A stretch of 64,000 nt of DNA, from NCBI GenBank assembly GCA_023333565.1, contig JAJKFH010003680.1:1302001-1366000 (forward strand). Direction: 5' to 3'. Position 1 is the stretch's first letter. The number at the start of each line of letters is the position of its first letter. Origin of the DNA: Puffinus mauretanicus (taxonomy: Eukaryota; Chordata; Aves; Procellariiformes; Procellariidae). The notes below the pieces were generated by a model. It was not told the DNA's origin and searched no databases. It saw only the letters and a program-made list of their open reading frames with translations. This document shows, one piece after another, positions 1 through 12,115 of this stretch. A program made the translations under genes and the position numbers.

Positions 1-2499
1 ACCACGGGGGGCTTCATAAGAGTAAGGAAAATTAGCACAGACTTCAATTTCACAAGACTTGCAGCAGACACTCAGGCCCCTTTTTAAGCAACTTGCAGAT
101 GTGTCTCAAGGGGAAATCTTTTGCAAGCATTTGTTGGACAGCCGCTGTGATAATTGAGGCAGTGCTGTGGCTCCTCTCATGTGTATCGGGCATTACGCTC
201 CTTCTCCCAGTCCAGACGCAGCTATTTTACCTTACAGACATACAAAGGGTTATTGATTTAGAGCCTTTACTAGGGCCCACAAGAGGTTAATGTGATTAAC
301 TTGATTCAAAAGAATGTTGTCATAAATACTTATTAAAATTCCTGCTTTTTGTGCATGCATTTGTCAACCGGAAATTGGCAAAAATACAAAAGGTGATGAT
401 GAAAATTAATTTCCCTGAAGGAATCATTAAATCTTCCTCCTCCCTTTTCTCCCCCCATCTGCACCTCCCTCTTACTTCATGGGCTCCAGTACTGGAAGCT
501 TTTAATTGTCTAGATTGTCGGTTTTCGACATCTTCATCTCCCCTGATGAGCCTGGCATCTTAGAAACATAGCATCTGAGTACTAAACTCTGCACCTTTTG
601 GATAGCCGTTATGCACAAACCAGCTGCAGCTGGGCCCCAGTTTGCATCAGCGCTCCAGCTTACATGTCCTAGCCCCTCTCCGTGGTGTAGATATGTAGCT
701 CCACCAGCTTCCCCAAAGTCATTCTCTTCTCTCCGATATCATCATCTGCAAAGTTTACCTGTAACAGAAAACCCAGGCAGCCACAAAAGCAAATATTGCT
801 ACAAACTGTGCACTGGTATCAGAGTATTTCTGGTCAGATCAGTTTGCACCACTGATATCAACAGAGTTTGCTGGTTTTCACCAGAACAGAAGCTGCTGTG
901 CTGTGCTTGTACAGACTACGTACTGCCCAGACCCAGCAGCCTCCTCTTCCCACTGGGAACACCTCGGGTCAAACCCATAAATTTTTACTCTGGGTGATAC
1001 CAATCAAACCTAGATAACATAGGTGCCATTGTGTTATAATGAAATCTAGACTGGTTGAAATGAACCTGGGAACGCCCAGGACTGGGGAGGCTGTATGTAT
1101 ACAGCATAGCTCTATGTATGATAGGAGGTGGGCAGCCTTGGTCTTGCAACTACTTTCATGAAAATGCTTATGGGAGAAAAATGAACATCCTCAGAACAGA
1201 GAAGCAAGCAACTGCTTATATTTGGTTGACTAAATGCAGGGGCCAGTTACTAATTACCCTGCTTGTTTGACATGCAGGGACTGTGCACCAGCTGCACTGG
1301 TAGGAAAGTTTGGAGTTTTCTTTCAGGGCTGCACTTGGAGAAGAGGACCATCGTGTGAGGCCATTGCACTGGCTGTCTCGAAGCAAGTCTCTCTAAACAG
1401 CTCTTGCACAGTCTTGGAGGTTAGATCTGCCAGAATAGTGCCAGACAGGACACAAGGCTTTCCCTCTGCAAATTAAAGAATTATAAAGGGATGAGTTGCT
1501 TCTCTGCTGTAATTATCCTGTTAAAAGAACAGATTATTCTTTTTTTTTTTTTTCATTAGTGATAGCATAGCTATTTCCTGGAAAAGGCTTTACCTGTTAA
1601 TGTAGCTATGAGGTGCTGGATTAGCTGCTGGCTGTGCGCTTAGGTCCATTATAGAGGTACATGGAGGGCAAGGTGAGTCCTGCTGTTTTTCTTTCAAAAT
1701 GTTTTTCTTTCAAAATAAATTACAGTCACAAAATAAACGAAGAAAGGAAAGAATACAGAAAATTATAAGTATAATGTTAAAGCAGTGGCTGTTAATGGTG
1801 GTTTACCAAAAGTGAGAGAGATGCTGCTTGTAATTGATTCAGCCCAGGAGAATGCTGCAGCTATACAGAGGCACCAGAAATGCTCCGAGCCTGGGTCCTC
1901 CCAACCCCAAATACGCATGCATCCTCCAAACCAGGCTCTTCTGATATAGCATAAAACTGCTGCCAGCCGCTTTCTGTTGCTTGTGTAGATCATTTTGATG
2001 ACAAGGTCACAGTTTGTGCAGCCATAAAGACTTTGTGGTAGCAGTCCAGGCTTGGTGGAAGGAGTCGTTCAAGGTGACACCAAGTGTGCCTGGGGATAAA
2101 TACTTCCTAGAGTCCTTGGGAATCTGGGCAATGCTGGGTTGTACTAGCTGCTCCCTGACAAACCAATAGAGAAGTACAGGGCAGAAAGATAGATTAGAGC
2201 TACCTTCCTCCAGTCATTCATAAATATGCCCCTGCTTGCTTGCACTTCCAGGAGCTGCAGCCCACTGTCTCCCTCTGTGGACAGTGTCTACTTCAGGGCT
2301 GATGAGTTTGCAATTCTAATGTTTGGGTTTTTTTTAAAAAAGAACCTCATTTACTGTGGAGCCAAGAGTGTTATTTTGGAACAGCTCACAAAGACACTGT
2401 AGGGATGGCAGTATAGACTGAAATGTTTATTTGCAGACCTTTCTGATGCCATAGGGAAAAACTGCTCAGTTGACATGGTTTGAATTAGATCAGAATTGA
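1..2499. other. Non-coding, AT-rich DNA; no gene recognised
   Basis: The reading frames here are short (under about 130 codons), lack any recognisable domain and show no splice-supported structure. An inverted pair GTTAAT-GTG-ATTAAC lies near 281-296; it resembles an HNF1-type half-site pair with an unusual 3-base spacer. A T-tract lies near 1540-1553. Nothing else could be supported. Confidence 0.6.
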
Positions 2500-3110
2500 A
2501 ACAGTTTATTGATTTATTAATGACAGATCATTGACTCACAATCCATGAACCATATATGCAGAATCAATATTGGTAATGTAACAGATAAACCACAAAACTA
2601 GACAGTTACAAAATGTTAATAAACACCTACAAATTTCTAAATGCCCTTCTATAGCCGATCCCAGGAATTTCTGATCTCACACATGCATGCACGCGAGGGA
2701 TGCGGCTGCTCCAGCTGCATGTCACCCCTGCTGCTCCCAACACCCCACAGACCTCCACGACGGTGAGGAAGCCCCCACAAGTCCACAGGCACACCCTGAG
2801 GTGTGGGTCCCTCCACACTGCACCCACACGGTCACCGCCTCTGGGTGCTGTCTGCATCCCCGTCCCCTGTCCCCCGGGGAGGCTGCCTGGGTAGGGGCTG
2901 TGGAGCCGCGGGGCCACCAAGGTTTTCAGCAATGTTCCCGCCCCAAGCACTCTCTCCACTGCTACAAGTATTTTATGCTGCTTTTATACTCATTTTCAAG
3001 CCGACTTCTTTGTTTCAAAAATGTCTGCGCAACTCCTTGGTTATCATTTAGTCCAGCAGCCAGACATTTTCCTCTTTAGCACGATGCCCTCCATACAGTT
3101 AGGGTGTTAG
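2500..3110 (-). other. GC-rich block with promoter-like and poly(A)-like motifs, possible old LTR
   Basis: Between about 2640 and 2945 the sequence becomes GC- and CpG-rich inside an AT-rich background. Read on the minus strand, a TATAAAA box lies at 2982-2988. The GC-rich part follows it, and two AATAAA-type signals lie at 2505-2510 and 2513-2518. This order (TATA, GC-rich leader, poly(A) signal) would fit an old solo LTR or a small transcription unit. I could not find clean TG...CA ends or a target duplication. The TATA to poly(A) distance of about 475 bases is long for an LTR. The ends given are approximate. Confidence 0.22.
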
Positions 3111-3113
3111 ACC

Positions 3114-3138
3114 CACACACACGTGTGCACACACGCGT
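3114..3138. repeat. Alternating purine-pyrimidine tract (CA/CG/TG)
   Basis: Twenty-five consecutive bases alternate strictly between pyrimidine and purine, made of CA, CG and TG steps. Such tracts are prone to a Z-DNA conformation. This is a simple-sequence feature with no gene attached. Confidence 0.7.
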
Positions 3139-5735
3139 TATTTACTGTCACATTTCTGTCTTACCCACTGTTGTTGTCCAAGCCATTTGCCATGGGAAAC
3201 GGGAGCATGATCATGCCTGATGGCATAACTTATCTTTCCCTTCTGAGCAATATGAAAGTTTGAAGATTCAATGCTTATGCAATAGTAAATGCTGGCAATG
3301 TGCTTTTTTCACTGTAATATCTATCTTACAAATATTTTTCACCTAGAACTAAACTGAATAATTCACGCTTGAATAGCCTGTTTTAGCTGTGTTGCTGCCT
3401 TCTGAATTTTTTCTGTTCCATTTTTCAGAGACATTTTGGAGATACATAAAAGTCATTTTGCACAGTTAGAGCATTTGGATTCTAAATGTTAACATTTAAA
3501 TAAATCAGTTGAAAACTGAACAGAAAATGAGCCCAGACTTCTACCTGAATCAAAAGTTGCAGCTGAAAATGTTACCTCTAAATTGAATCTGAAAACTGAG
3601 CAGTCTTTGGTTTCAGTAGTTGAGAGGACTTTTGCTATGACTTACAATAGTTTTCATTTTCCCCTGAGAATCCGTTTGTACTGGTTTGTTTTGACTCACT
3701 GCCATATTTAGTTAGTATTTCAAAGCAAAGCAACCTCTTCTGTGTTTTTCTTCCTGTCATCCCCATTACCACCGAGGGCAAGGGACTGACAGAAGCCTTT
3801 CAGCCAGCCCCAATTACAGACATGCCGCGTGGGACTCCCCTGACCAGATGTCCAGATTTACACTGTAGACTTTCATGTCCTGGGCTTACCATCAGCAGAG
3901 AGAAGCAGGCTTTTCTACGTGTGATTTAATTCATCTTAACACGGATGTTTAAAACAAGTCAGAGGAACCAAGCTCCAGTGACTCTAAACTGAACCTGGGA
4001 AGACATGGTCACGTGTGGACATCGACACTGCAGGCTTTAAAAAGTTAGGTGAGATGGCCCCAACCCACAGTGTCAACCCACTGCAGCTCACGTAAATTAG
4101 CGCCATGGTGGAAGGAAGGAACGGAGGATTTAACAGATAAAAAGAAAGTCTCAGTGGTGCTCTGGAGGTGAGCAAGGTCAATTTGAACACCAGAGGAATG
4201 TAAGCAATGTTCAGACTAATCCATCCACTACTATCTCTTGATATCACATAAATAAGAGTGTAAGTCACAGAAGCCTCAGTGACTTTGCCGGGCAACATGC
4301 AGTCTCCTACTGCTAAATTTACTACCGTAGACTTCTTTATCTCTGTCCTTTAGAAGATGTGTTTCTTTTACCAATCACTAGGTTAAACATTTAAAGAGTC
4401 ATCCCCTTTTAAAACAGAGCCAGTTATTTTTGTTGCGTAAATAGGGATGGGGAGCTTGTAAATTGCTAGGCTCTTGTTTCATAGTTTGAGTGTACTGGAG
4501 CACAGCAAAGATGTTGTGTAAATCAGAGATGAGATTGAATGCTCCTTTGTAATGCATGGAAAGAAATCACATGGGCTTCATGGGGAGCTTCAATTTGGAG
4601 ATGGATACTGACAATTTTATATAGCCAGTAGTTCATATCAATTTCTAAAAGACAAGGATTACATTTCATGTCCAAAACATATTGCACACAACATAAGGTA
4701 ACTCTTCCAGACCTTCTTGTGAAGGGTAAAGGTAAATTCACTACCGCACTAGGGATTGGTGGCTACCCGGTACCTGTGGTCATGACCTGATGACATTTGA
4801 TAAGAACAGAGGGCAGTCCCAGCTACTCAGTGATTCTTCAGGCATTACTGCAAAACATCACATCATACTCAAATTTTCATGTTTCATCTGGAAGCAAGTA
4901 TAACATCACTGCCAATGCATTTTGTGGGTGTTGTAGACAACATGAGTATAATTTTATATATATTTATTATATATATATATTAGATACATATTTAAGCACG
5001 AGAAGGGGGAGAAGTAATATAGCATAAGGTGGTTCCTTAGTTAGGTGGGTGCAAGCAAGCATGATGGGTGACGCTTACCTCATTTTACATGCTTACTAGC
5101 TGTCTACATCAGAGCTAGCCACCTCAGCCGCCTTTATCATCAACACAGAGAATACATCATTTAGGGCATGATTTCACCTGGCCTACTTTAAACACCTTCC
5201 TCAGGATAAGAGTGGTAGGGCCTTAGAAATGTCTGTACCTTTATCTTGTAAGTGGTAGTTCAGCTGTGGGCACTTACATTGTAAATACAGAATTTATCAG
5301 GAGAATACCTTTGGTCAGGTGAATACCCCCTGAGAGTGTGCATTTAGGAAGAAGATAGATAAATCAATATAGGGAAGGGGAGATGCTACTGTAGAAAGTA
5401 AGTATTCTCAGAAGACTTTGGGGAGAGTAAAGGCAATAACACTGTAAAGTTGAGTGAAGGACTGATGTGATCTTCATATTAATACATAAGAAGAAATGAA
5501 CAAGAATACAGAAGCAGATGTCTTGGCATCAAATATGAGTAAGACCAAAAAAAAATCTCCACTTCTGGTATCAAATACAATGAGGAACTGGAGAAGGCTG
5601 AGCAAAAAATTATTCAAGCGACTGAAGCAAAGGCCTGTTAGGGTGAGTTTTAGAAAAAAGAAGTGCACAGTAATATGGCATATGACACGAAATTTGTCAT
5701 AAAGGAGATCAAAAAGTGACTTGTTTGCAATATTT
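3139..5735. other. Non-coding, AT-rich DNA with a TA-rich microsatellite
   Basis: No gene or known repeat family is recognised. A TA-rich microsatellite covers roughly 4951-4982. The longest frame (minus strand, 3984-4298) has no recognisable domain. Confidence 0.6.
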
Positions 5736-5965
5736 AATCATAGAATCATAGACTCATTAACGTTGGAAAAGACCTTTAAGATCATCAAGTCCAACCATCA
5801 ACCCAACACCACCATGCCCACTACACCATGTCCCTAAGCACCTCATCTACACGTCTTTTAAATACTTCCGGGGATGGTGACTCAACCACTTCCCCGGGCA
5901 GCCTGTTCCAAGGCCTGACCACTCTTTCAGTAAAGAAATTTCTCCTAATGTCCAAAAGACATTAA
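5736..5965 (-). mobile_element. CR1 retrotransposon, 3' end only
   Basis: The plus strand starts with AATCATAGAATCATAG and continues with the bird CR1 3'-end signature in reverse (GATCATCAAGTCCAACC, then AACACCACCATGCCCACTA). It shares this end with the copies at 8221 and 32614, so all three belong to the same or a close subfamily. About 230 bases remain; the copy is truncated inside the end of ORF2, as is normal for CR1. A minus-strand remnant of the ORF2 C-terminus is readable but not functional. Confidence 0.93.
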
Positions 5966-6225
5966 GACCCACCCCAGGAAGAAAAATATTATGTATGAAA
6001 AGATTCCTTAATCTAATAGAGAGTAGCAAGTACTAGCAGTTGAAAGCTGATATCAGACACATTTAAATAAGAAGTCAGGTGCAAACTTTTAATCATGAGA
6101 TGAAATTACCAAAAGAAATGGTGGACCCTTTCGGACTAGCAGATGAAGCCCTTTCTGTTTGGAAGAAATAGTTTAGTTAAATACAGGCTGTAGTGTTCAA
6201 TTTGAGATCAAAGGGATGGGATATA

Positions 6226-8220
6226 ACAGCCTTTTTCTCACCAACAAGGAGGGGCTGGTGGGGAATGTGAAGCTCAAGGGCAGCCTTGGCTGCAGTGACC
6301 ATGAAATGGGGGAGTTCAAGATCTTTAGGGCTCCAAGGAGGGCGCACAGCAAGCTCACTATCCTGGACTTCAGGAGAGCAGACTTTGGCCTCTTCAGGGA
6401 TCTGCTTGGTAGAGTGCCATGGGATAAAGCCTTGGAGGGAAGAGGGGCCCAAGAAAGCTGGTTTGTATTCAAGGATCACCTCCTCCAAGCTCAGGAGCGA
6501 TGCATCCCAACAAAGAGGAAGTCAGGCAAAAATGCCAGGAGGCCTGCATGGATGAACAAGGAGCTCCTGGGCAAACAAAAAGGAAGCCTACAGAGGGTGG
6601 AAGCAAGGACAGGTAGCCTGGGAGGAATACAGAGAAATTGTCTGAGCATCCAGGGATCAGGTTAGGAAAGCTAAAGCCCTGATAGAATTAAATCTGGCCA
6701 GGGAATGTCAAGGGCAGCAAGAAAAGCTTCTACAGGTACGTTGGTGATAAAAGGAAACCTAGGGAAAGTATGGGTCCTCTCCGGAAGCAAATGGGAGACC
6801 TGGTTACCCGGGATATGGAGCAGGCTGAGGTACTCCATGACTTCTTTGCCTCAGTCTTCACCAGCAAGTGTTCAAGCCTCACTCCCCAAGTTGCAGAAGG
6901 CAAAGGCAGGGACTGGGAGAATGAAGAGCCACTCACTGTGGGAGAAGATCAGGTTTGAGACCATCTAAGGAACCTGAAAGTGCACAAATCCATAGGACCT
7001 GATGAGATCCATCCGCGGTTCCTCAGGGAACTGGCGGATGAAGTTGCTAAGCCACTATCCATCATATTTGAAAAGTCGTGGCAGTCCAATGAAGTTCCCG
7101 CTGACTGGAAAAGGGGAAACATAACCTCCATTTTTAAAAAGGGAAAAAAGGAAGACCCAGGGAACTACAGACCAGTCGGTCTCACCTCTGTGCCTGGGAA
7201 GATCATGGAACAGATCCTCCTGGAAGCTATGCTAAGGCACCTGGGGGACAGGGAGGTGATTCGAGTCAGCCAGCATGGCTTCACCAAGGGCAAGTCCTGC
7301 CTGACCAACCTAGTGGCCTTCTACGATGGAGTGACTACCTCAGTGGACATGGGAAGGGCTACCGATGTCGTCTATCTGGACCTCTGTAAGGCCTTTGTCA
7401 TGGTCCCCCAAAACATCCTTCTCTCTAAACTTGAGAGATATGGATTTGATGGGTGGGTTGTCTGGCGGGTGAGGAATTGGTTGGATGGTCGCATCCAGAG
7501 GGTAGTGGTCAACAGCTCAATGTCCAGATGGAGATTGGTGAGAAGTGGTGTTCCGCAGGGGTCTGTACTGGGACTGGTACTGTTTAATATCTTCATTAAT
7601 GACATAGACAGTGGGATCGAGTGCACGCTCAGCAAGTTTGCAGATAACACCAAGCTGAATGGTGCAGTTGACATGCCTGAGGGACAGGATGCCATCCAGA
7701 GGGATCTGGACAAGCTTGAGAAATGGGCCCATGTGAACCTCATGAGGTTCAACAAGGCCAAGTGCAGGGTCCTGCACCTGGGTCGGGGCCACCCCTGGTA
7801 TCAATACAGGCTGGGGGATGAAGGGATTGAGAGCAGCCCTGCTAAGAAGGACTTGGAGGTACTGGTGGGCGAAAAGTTGGACATGAGCCAGCAATGTGTG
7901 CTCGCAGCCCAGAAGGCCAACCGTATCCTGGGCTGCATCAAAAGCAGCGTGGCCAGCAGGTCGAGGGAGGTGATTCTGCCCCTCTACTCTGCCCTGATGA
8001 GACCCCACCTGGAGTACTGTGTCCAGCTCTGGAGCCCTCAGCACCAGAAAGACATGGACCTGTTGGAGCGGATCCAGAGGAGGGCCACGAAGATGATCAG
8101 GGGGATGGAACACCCCTCCTATGAAGAAAGGCTGAGAGAGTTGGGGTTATTCTGCCTGGAGAAGAGAAGGCTCCGGGGAGGCCTTATTGCGGTCTTTCAG
8201 TACTTAAGGGGGCTTATAAG
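6226..8220 (+). mobile_element. CR1 retrotransposon, 5' part of a split plus-strand copy
   Basis: This segment covers the end of the endonuclease domain and most of the reverse transcriptase of CR1 ORF2. It is truncated at its 5' side near 6226, where recognisable ORF2 text (TNKEGLVGNVKLKG) begins. It is cut at 8220 by a minus-strand CR1, and the rest of the same element resumes near 8811 and runs to its 3' tail at 9105. The break falls inside the ORF2 C-terminal region, and the text on either side is contiguous in CR1 terms. The insertion therefore happened after this copy had landed. Confidence 0.93.
6226..8220 (+). pseudogene. CR1 ORF2 (endonuclease end plus reverse transcriptase), broken
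   Basis: In an intact CR1, ORF2 encodes an AP-type endonuclease and a reverse transcriptase that copy the element at its target site. Here the endonuclease end (GCSDHEM) is in one frame at 6226-6665. The next part is in another frame by 6770, so a frameshift lies between them. An in-frame TGA occurs at 6956-6958. The long RT frame 6980-8220 reads through [13 protein letters not shown], the finger-palm boxes and GVPQGSVLG. The catalytic box at 7637-7648 reads FADN where an active RT has FADD, and the palm A box reads CKAFVMVP where the D of KAFD is expected. The copy is dead. The apparent start at 6980 is GTG and has no meaning as a start. Confidence 0.9.
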
Positions 8221-8803
8221 AATCATAGAATGATAGAATCATAAAGATTGGCAAAGATCTCTAAGATCATCGAGTCCAACCATCAACCCAACACCACCAT
8301 GCCCACTACACCATGTCCCTAAGCGCCTCATCTACACGTCTTTTAAATACCTCCAGGGATGGTGACTCCACCACTTCCCTGGACAGCCTGTTCCAAGGCC
8401 TGACCACTCTTTCAGTAAAGAAATTTCTCCTAATATCCTCCCTTGGCGCAACTTGAGGCCATTTCCTCTCGTCCTATCGCTTGTTACTTGGGAGAAGAGA
8501 CCAACACCGACCTTGCTACAACCTCCTTTCAGATAGTTGTAGAGCGCGATGAGATCTCCCCTCAGCCTCCTCTTCTCCAGACTAAACAACCCCAGTTCCC
8601 TCAGCTGCTCCTCATACGACTTGTGCTCCAGGCCCTTCACCAGCTTCGTTGCCCTTCTCTGGACACGCTCCAGCACCTCCATGTCCTTCTTGTAGTGAGG
8701 GGCCCAAAACTGAACACAGTATTCGAGGTATGGCCTCACCAGTGCCAAGTACAGGGGCACGATCACCTCCTTGCTCCTGCTGGCCACACTATTTCTGATA
8801 CAG
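8221..8803 (-). mobile_element. CR1 retrotransposon nested inside another CR1
   Basis: The plus strand begins with AATCATAGAATGATAGAATC, which is the 3' tail of a minus-strand CR1, and runs about 580 bases into the ORF2 C-terminus. Minus-strand text such as [20 protein letters not shown] is readable from 8332 to 8787. It lies in opposite orientation within the plus-strand CR1 6226-9105. A short AAG/AAGAA match at the two junctions may be all that remains of a target duplication. The close similarity to the copy at 32614 supports a younger age than its host element. Confidence 0.93.
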
Positions 8804-8810
8804 AAAAGAC

Positions 8811-9105
8811 AAGAAAGATGGGGACAAACATTTTAGCAGGACGTGTTGCCACAGGACAAGGGGGAATGGTTTTAAACTAAAAGAGGGTAGATTTAGGCTA
8901 AATATAAAGAAGAAATTTTTTACAATGAGGGTGGTGAAACACTGGCACAGAGGTGGTAGATGCCCCATCCCTGGAAACATTCAAGGTCAGGCTGGATGGG
9001 GCTCTGAGCAACCTGATCTAGTTGAAGATGTCCCTGCCCATGGCAGGGGGGTTGGACTAGATGACCTTTAAAGGTCCCTTCCAACCCAAACTATTCTATG
9101 ATTCT
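8811..9105 (+). mobile_element. CR1 retrotransposon, 3' part of the split plus-strand copy
   Basis: The text resumes with AAGAAAGATGGGGAC and continues through the end of ORF2 (a readable FKLKEGR-like stretch). It then passes the typical 3' untranslated end (GGGGGGTTGGACTAGATGACC) and finishes in ATTCTATGATTCT at 9105. It is the continuation of 6226-8220 beyond the nested insertion. Confidence 0.93.
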
Positions 9106-10142
9106 AGCCTTCTCACCAAGGCAGACCAAGCCTAGTGGCACCTCCAGGCTAAGATCTGAAGATCCTTGGAGAACAAAGTCAAATTATATTAATTTACAAA
9201 CATTTTTCAGCTTCTCTTGGGAAATCTGAGTGGAGAAAACAGGGTTTTGCAAGTAGAAAAACATCACTATTTGCAAAGTAAGAATTACTACACTTCTACA
9301 TATCTGCAAGAGAGAAAGAAGCAGGAAAATGGTGCATATACAGACTGCAGATCATGACATTCAGCAGGAAAATGGTTCACAGCTAAAAAATTTACTCCTG
9401 AATTTCAATTTTGAAGTATTGTGCAAAGGAATATTAAGAAGACAATGATCATTTAGAAAGATTAAGATATTCATGGTAATGACTTTACAAGTTATAATTT
9501 AAGGAACAAAAAAGGCTCCAGGTTTTCTGTGTTGCATTTTTTTAAAGCCATATTAAAATGTAAAATTAAAGGAGCCCTCGCTTTTTTAGATTGTTATGCT
9601 CTTCAATATAAAATTATCGTTCCTTTTCTGGGGAATAAGAACAAACTCTCTGTTTGTCAGCCTGCTTTCGTGGGTGCCATTCAGAACTTGTCACTGTAAC
9701 AATACCTGAGTTTCTTCTTATTTGTTTTATCTCACTATACATAAGCCTTTCTTTGTTAGATCCATTTGCCACTTTGTAGCTTATTTGGGTCTTTAAGATG
9801 CGGGGTGAGAGAGACCTAAAACTGAAAATTGTACCTTGGTAAACCCATTTGTTCTTATAGAGGTGCTAAAGCAAAGTGAAAAAAACCTAATGCTATAAGC
9901 ACAGAAGCATTGTAGCCATTTTTCATTGCAAACTGCTTGTTCACCAGAGAATCATATTTGTCAACAGAAGGGGATACGCACTGAAAGTAGGGGAAATTAG
10001 TTAGTAGGACTGTAACTCAATAACTCAGCTGTAAGTTGTGCCCAATTTCTAGGTACAAGAGTTTACTTTATCCAGCACTGTTCTCAGAGGAAGGGTGTGC
10101 TCCAGCCCTTTCTGCTTTTCTGCCCTCTTTTCATAGAGAGGG
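9106..10142. other. Non-coding, AT-rich DNA between two CR1 clusters
   Basis: No frame of interest, no RNA gene and no repeat family were recognised in this stretch. Confidence 0.6.
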
Positions 10143-10740
10143 CAGAATAATTTAGGTTGGAGGGAACTCTTGGTGGTCATCTAGTCTAATATCCCACTCA
10201 GAGCAGGTCCAGTCACACCATATTGCTCAGGGTTGCGTCCAGCTGCAGTCTGAGTGTCACCAGGAATGGAAATTCAACAACCTCTCCGGGCAACTTCTTT
10301 CAAAATTTAGCTACATTTTCCTTTAAAATTTTCCCCTACATCTGGATTTCCTATGTTTCAACTTGTGTCCATGGCCTCTTGTCTTATCCCTGGGCACCTC
10401 TGAGAAGAATCTGGCTCAGCCTTCTCTACACCTTCCTAGCAGGTCAGTAAAAACAGTAATAAGTTCCCAAGAAACAGTTTCTTCTCCAGGATGAACAGGC
10501 TTCTCTCCCTCAGCCTCTTCCCATTTGTTGGGTCCTCCAGCCTCTGACCATCGTTGGTGGCCTCCACTGCATTTGTCCCAGTATGCCAAAGTCTTTCTTG
10601 CACAGGGGAGCCCCAAACTGCACAAAATTCTCCAGATGTGGTTTCAAAAGTGCTGAAGAGAGGTGAAGGATCACTTGCCTCAACCTGCTGACTGTTTGTA
10701 TTGCTAACAACACAGCCCAGTATGTGGTTAGCCTTCACCT
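10143..10740 (-). mobile_element. Old CR1 retrotransposon, 3' part of a split minus-strand copy
   Basis: The plus strand shows the CR1 3' end in reverse and diverged (TTTAGGTTGGAGGGAACTC, then CATCTAGTCTAATATCC). It runs into the ORF2 C-terminus on the minus strand, where remnants such as RLRQVILHLSSALLKPHLE are readable. It is clearly more diverged than the copies at 8221 and 32614. The element is interrupted at about 10740 by a plus-strand CR1 and resumes near 11337. Confidence 0.85.
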
Positions 10741-11336
10741 AGCATATCTAGCCGCCACAGCATTGCTAGTTGGCTGAGGGAGGTGATTGTGCCCCTCTAC
10801 ACGGCACTGGTGCAGCCCCAACCTCGAGTGCTGTGTGCAGTTTTGGGAGCTTTGATATAAGAAGGACATCAAACTATTAGAGTGTGTCCAGAGGAGGGCA
10901 ACCAAGATGGTGAAAGGTCTTGAGGGCAAGACTTATGAGCAATGGCTGAGATAATTTGGTTTGTTCAGCTTGGAGAAGAGAAGGGGTGACCTCATTGCAG
11001 TCTACAACTTCCTCGAGAGAGGCAGCAGAGAGGGAGGTGTTGATCTCCTCTCTCTGGTGACCAGTGATAGGACACATGGAAATAGTATGAAGCTGGGTTA
11101 GGGGAAGTTCATATTGGACATTAGGAAAAGGTTCTTCACTGAGACGGTTGTCGGTCACTGGAACAGGCTTCCCAGGGAAGTGGTCATGGCACCAAGCCTG
11201 TCAGAGTTCAAGGAGCATCTGGACGACGCTCTTAGTCATAAAGTTTAGTTTTAGGTAGTCCTGCAAGGAGCAGGGAGTTGGACTCGGTGGTCCTTATGGT
11301 TCCCTTCCAACTCTAGCTATTCTATGATTCTATGAT
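10741..11336 (+). mobile_element. CR1 retrotransposon nested inside the old minus-strand CR1
   Basis: The segment starts in the RT thumb region of ORF2 (GAGGGAGGTGATTGTGCCCC). It passes through the ORF2 end and the 3' untranslated end (GGAGTTGGACTCGGTGGTCC) and stops at a doubled ATTCTATGATTCTATGAT tail near 11336. Its 3' end is of a different CR1 subfamily from the copy ending at 9105. It is 5'-truncated and its reading frame carries several stops. Confidence 0.9.
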
Positions 11337-12115
11337 CTCTGCACACTGCTGATTTGTGGTCAACTTCTTGTCCAGCACCACCCTCAAGTCCTTTTTTGCA
11401 AAACTGCCTTCTGGCCAGTTGCCCCAAGCCTATATTGGTACATGGGACTATTCACCCCCAGGTGCAAGACTTTGCATTTCCCTTTGCTAAACTCAACCTT
11501 CAGCATCTTTGTGAGCTTCCTATCAGCCCATATCTCCAGCATGTCAACTTGCTTGCAAATAGCAGCCCCGTCCTCCAGATACCAATCACTCCACCCAGTT
11601 TAGCGTTGTCCACAAACAACTGAAAGGTCATGCTGTCCCGCTGTGCAGATCTCAAATAAAGACTTAAAAGGGCATTGGGCAAGTGCTGATTCCTGAAAGA
11701 CATCACTAGTAGCTAGTGACCAGTTGGATTTTCTATTGCTGATCACAATCCTTTGAGCTCGGTGGACCAGTCTTCCATATATCTTATAATCCACTGATCC
11801 AAATGATGTCTCACCAATTTGGCTATAAAAATACTACATCAAAGACCTTGCCATAGTCAACATAAATGATATCTACTGCTTTCCTGTTGCCCATGGCTCA
11901 GAAGACAACCAGCTTGGTCAGGTATGGTTTGCCCTGGTTCTTCCGGGTCAACTTCTTGCCTTCCATGTGCTTGGAAATGGCTTTCAGGAGGATTTGCTCC
12001 ACCACCTCCCCAGGAACTAAGATGAGGCTGACACGTTGTTCTTCTTGCAAATGACTGTGACAGTTGACTTTTTCCAGTCATCAGGAATGTTCCCACACAG
12101 GTGACCAGCTTTAAC
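11337..12115 (-). mobile_element. Old CR1 retrotransposon, RT part of the split minus-strand copy
   Basis: After the nested plus-strand CR1 the minus-strand element resumes with the reverse transcriptase. Minus-strand remnants include the region of the catalytic box, here degraded to FVDNAKLGG (near 11600-11640), and the QSFARRTTCQPHLS stretch near 12000. Stops and frameshifts are frequent, so it is an old, dead copy. Similarity fades near 12115, which I take as the 5' truncation point. Confidence 0.85.
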
